DNA from: Norana najaformis
Lineage: Eukaryota; Annelida; Clitellata; Crassiclitellata; Hormogastridae
NCBI GenBank assembly: GCA_964023275.1
Contig: OZ029921.1
Coordinates: 17,396,204 to 17,460,203, forward strand
DNA: 64,000 nt
Direction of reading: 5' to 3'
Part shown: piece by piece, positions 63,301 to 64,000 of the stretch
Position numbering within the stretch: the first letter of the stretch is position 1
Layout of the letters: each line of letters opens with the position of its first letter
Made by a program: the position numbers and the translations under genes
Notes under the pieces: model-generated
Database searches by the model: none
What the model was told of the DNA's origin: nothing
Seen by the model: only the letters and a program-made list of their open reading frames with translations

Positions 63301-63687
63301 CTGTTGTCTGATGCACAAGGCATCAGCTAATGGCGCACCAAAGCCAGAACCACAAACAGGTCAATATACAGAAGGTCAGAAGCTAGTTAACATTTAGTTT
63401 AAAACATTATTTATTAGACTAAAACATACACTTATATTTTAAAGATATGTTATCAATAACTGATTTATACTGTTTTTATAGGACATTCTCTCCAGGGGAT
63501 TTCTTGAAGCATTCATACCAGGAGAAAGGTGCAAGTGAGGGTGTTGAAGTTGTACTACTTCTGCAGTAAATGAATGAAAAATACTAACTGGCTTCAAAAC
63601 TAAATCGACGATGTTTCTTCATCTGTTCCGGACTACATTTTGGAAGATTACCAAAGCAGCACTTGCGATGACAACAAAGACCACAGG
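51314..63687 (-). CDS. PIK3R1: PI3-kinase p85-type regulatory subunit with C1 domain, 5' end off window
   Basis: Class IA PI3K adaptor: SH2 domains bind phosphotyrosine and iSH2 holds and restrains the p110 catalytic subunit at the membrane. Exons, 5' to 3': 63687-63589, 62882-62763, 62210-62133, 61551-61420, 59715-59508, 58808-58708, 55253-55088, 54691-54412, 53916-53791, 53490-53372, 52892-52716, 52371-52141, 51548-51314. All joins are GT..AG and in frame, about 690 residues here. Order: second half of a C1 zinc finger; RhoGAP/BH domain ([23 protein letters not shown]); PPRPPK linker; nSH2 ([10 protein letters not shown]); coiled-coil iSH2 ([14 protein letters not shown]); cSH2 ([18 protein letters not shown]); short tail. 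Both FLVR arginines are present. The first coding exon starts in mid-codon, so more protein, perhaps another C1 or an SH3, lies right of the window. The symbol is by family: vertebrate PIK3R1/2/3 are co-orthologous at best. Confidence 0.96.
56636..56714 (-). CDS. Candidate alternative first exon for a short p50/p55-like isoform
   Basis: Minus-strand frame opens after a TGA. It has ATG at 56714 ([10 protein letters not shown]) and again in a better context, GCGCC before ATG, at 56669 ([11 protein letters not shown]). It ends at GGAA then GTGAGT, a strong donor, at 56636. It leaves one base of a codon, exactly the phase the proline-rich exon 55253-55088 accepts, giving HNLSG then TIPPRPPK. The resulting protein would be about 455 or 470 residues: linker, nSH2, iSH2, cSH2. 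In vertebrates p50-alpha and p55-alpha arise the same way from internal promoters. Not proven without transcripts. Confidence 0.5.
56640..57500 (-). promoter_or_regulatory. CpG-rich intronic block, possible internal promoter
   Basis: CpG dinucleotides are far denser at about 57000-57440 than in the AT-rich flanks, and the block lies directly upstream (minus sense) of the candidate alternative first exon. No TATA box was fixed. Open frames in both strands here are uninformative. Confidence 0.4.
58708..62882 (-). CDS. RhoGAP/BH domain exons of the PI3K subunit
   Basis: Five exons (62882-62763, 62210-62133, 61551-61420, 59715-59508, 58808-58708). The domain begins around FGVPLNEQF. An Arg occupies the arginine-finger place (VYRKSG, codon 62185-62187). 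[17 protein letters not shown] closely follows the p85 version. Vertebrate p85 BH domains bind Rac/Cdc42 and have little GAP activity; activity here is unknown. Confidence 0.85.
63283..63390 (-). repeat. LINE tail copy in PI3K intron
   Basis: Minus-strand copy of the shared tail: CTTCTGTATATTGACCTG, TTAGCTGATGCCTTGTGCAT, ending AGAAGTTGCTAATTACAATT with an (ATTACA)n extension. Confidence 0.6.
63589..63687 (-). CDS. C1-domain exon of the PI3K subunit
   Basis: Encodes [18 protein letters not shown], which fits the second half of the C1 pattern: C, four residues, H, two, C, seven, C. The first half must be in an exon beyond the window. A basic stretch KKHRRF follows and the exon joins in phase to the RhoGAP part. 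C1 domains bind diacylglycerol/phorbol ester or act as protein modules; which applies here cannot be seen. Confidence 0.8.
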
Positions 63688-63902
63688 CTGCCAAAAAAAT
63701 CAATCTCCATTTCACTTGTACTAACTAAATTGTCACAATAAATTAACAGAAACAAACAAAAACATGACAGAAGAGGAAGCAACCAAGAAAGACAGAAACA
63801 AAGATAAAAAGAAACAGATAAACAGAACAACAGGCTGACAGACACAAGCACTGACTCAGATAATGAAAGAGACATAATGTCACAAATGTCACAAAGAAAA
63901 TG

Positions 63903-63924
63903 ACACACACACACACACACAAAA
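63903..63924. repeat. (CA)n microsatellite
   Basis: About ten CA units near the right edge, in the PI3K gene intron. Confidence 0.9.
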
Positions 63925-64000
63925 ATGAAACAAAAACAAATAAGCAGAAAAATTTCCAGAAAAAGAGAAAGAATATGTACTGTAACTGTAAAACTCAATC

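Overview
This is a 64 kb piece of an AT-rich animal nuclear genome. The evidence is spliced minus-strand genes with GT..AG introns and metazoan-only protein families (calnexin, a tubulointerstitial nephritis antigen-like protein, a class IA PI3-kinase regulatory subunit), plus LINE, RTE, SINE and MITE debris and long TA, AAT and CA microsatellites. The repeat types and a PI3K regulatory subunit carrying a C1 domain suggest a lophotrochozoan, most likely a mollusc. That placement is inference; the species cannot be read from the sequence.

Layout. (1) 112-12957, minus: calnexin, 17 coding exons recovered, 446 residues. The transmembrane segment and cytosolic tail lie off the left edge, and a probable non-coding first exon ends at 13740. 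An intron near 9.1-10.8 kb holds a nested insertion: a TA repeat, a solo-LTR-like element inside it, and a 5'-truncated RTE-like retrotransposon inside that. (2) 14743-18507, plus: a LINE with one uninterrupted 1093-codon endonuclease/reverse transcriptase ORF, joined head to head with a short inverted relative through a perfect 70-bp palindrome. (3) 19.2-25.2 kb: weak evidence for a small unrecognised minus-strand gene, and three tandem 274-bp units. (4) 27440-41920, minus: a complete ten-exon TINAG-like gene (489 residues; signal peptide, somatomedin-B-like domain, cysteine-rich linker, papain-like domain with the catalytic Cys replaced by Ser). (5) 42-51 kb: mostly decayed LINEs, SINEs and microsatellites. 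(6) 51314-63687, minus: 13 coding exons of a PI3K p85-type regulatory subunit, open at its 5' end off the right edge: C1 domain (second half), RhoGAP/BH, proline-rich linker, nSH2, iSH2 coiled coil, cSH2.

The three genes share a strand but no pathway is evident: calnexin folds glycoproteins in the ER, the TINAG-like protein would be secreted to matrix, and the PI3K subunit is cytosolic. Exon joins were worked out by hand from splice signals. Every internal join keeps the reading frame and exon lengths agree with phase, so these models are firm apart from UTRs and off-window ends.

The most interesting observation is inside the PI3K gene. A CpG-rich intronic block (about 56.6-57.5 kb) contains a candidate alternative first exon. 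It has a start codon in good context, a GTGAGT donor and exactly the phase needed to join the proline-rich exon before nSH2. The product would be about 455-470 residues, the layout and size of vertebrate p50/p55 isoforms.
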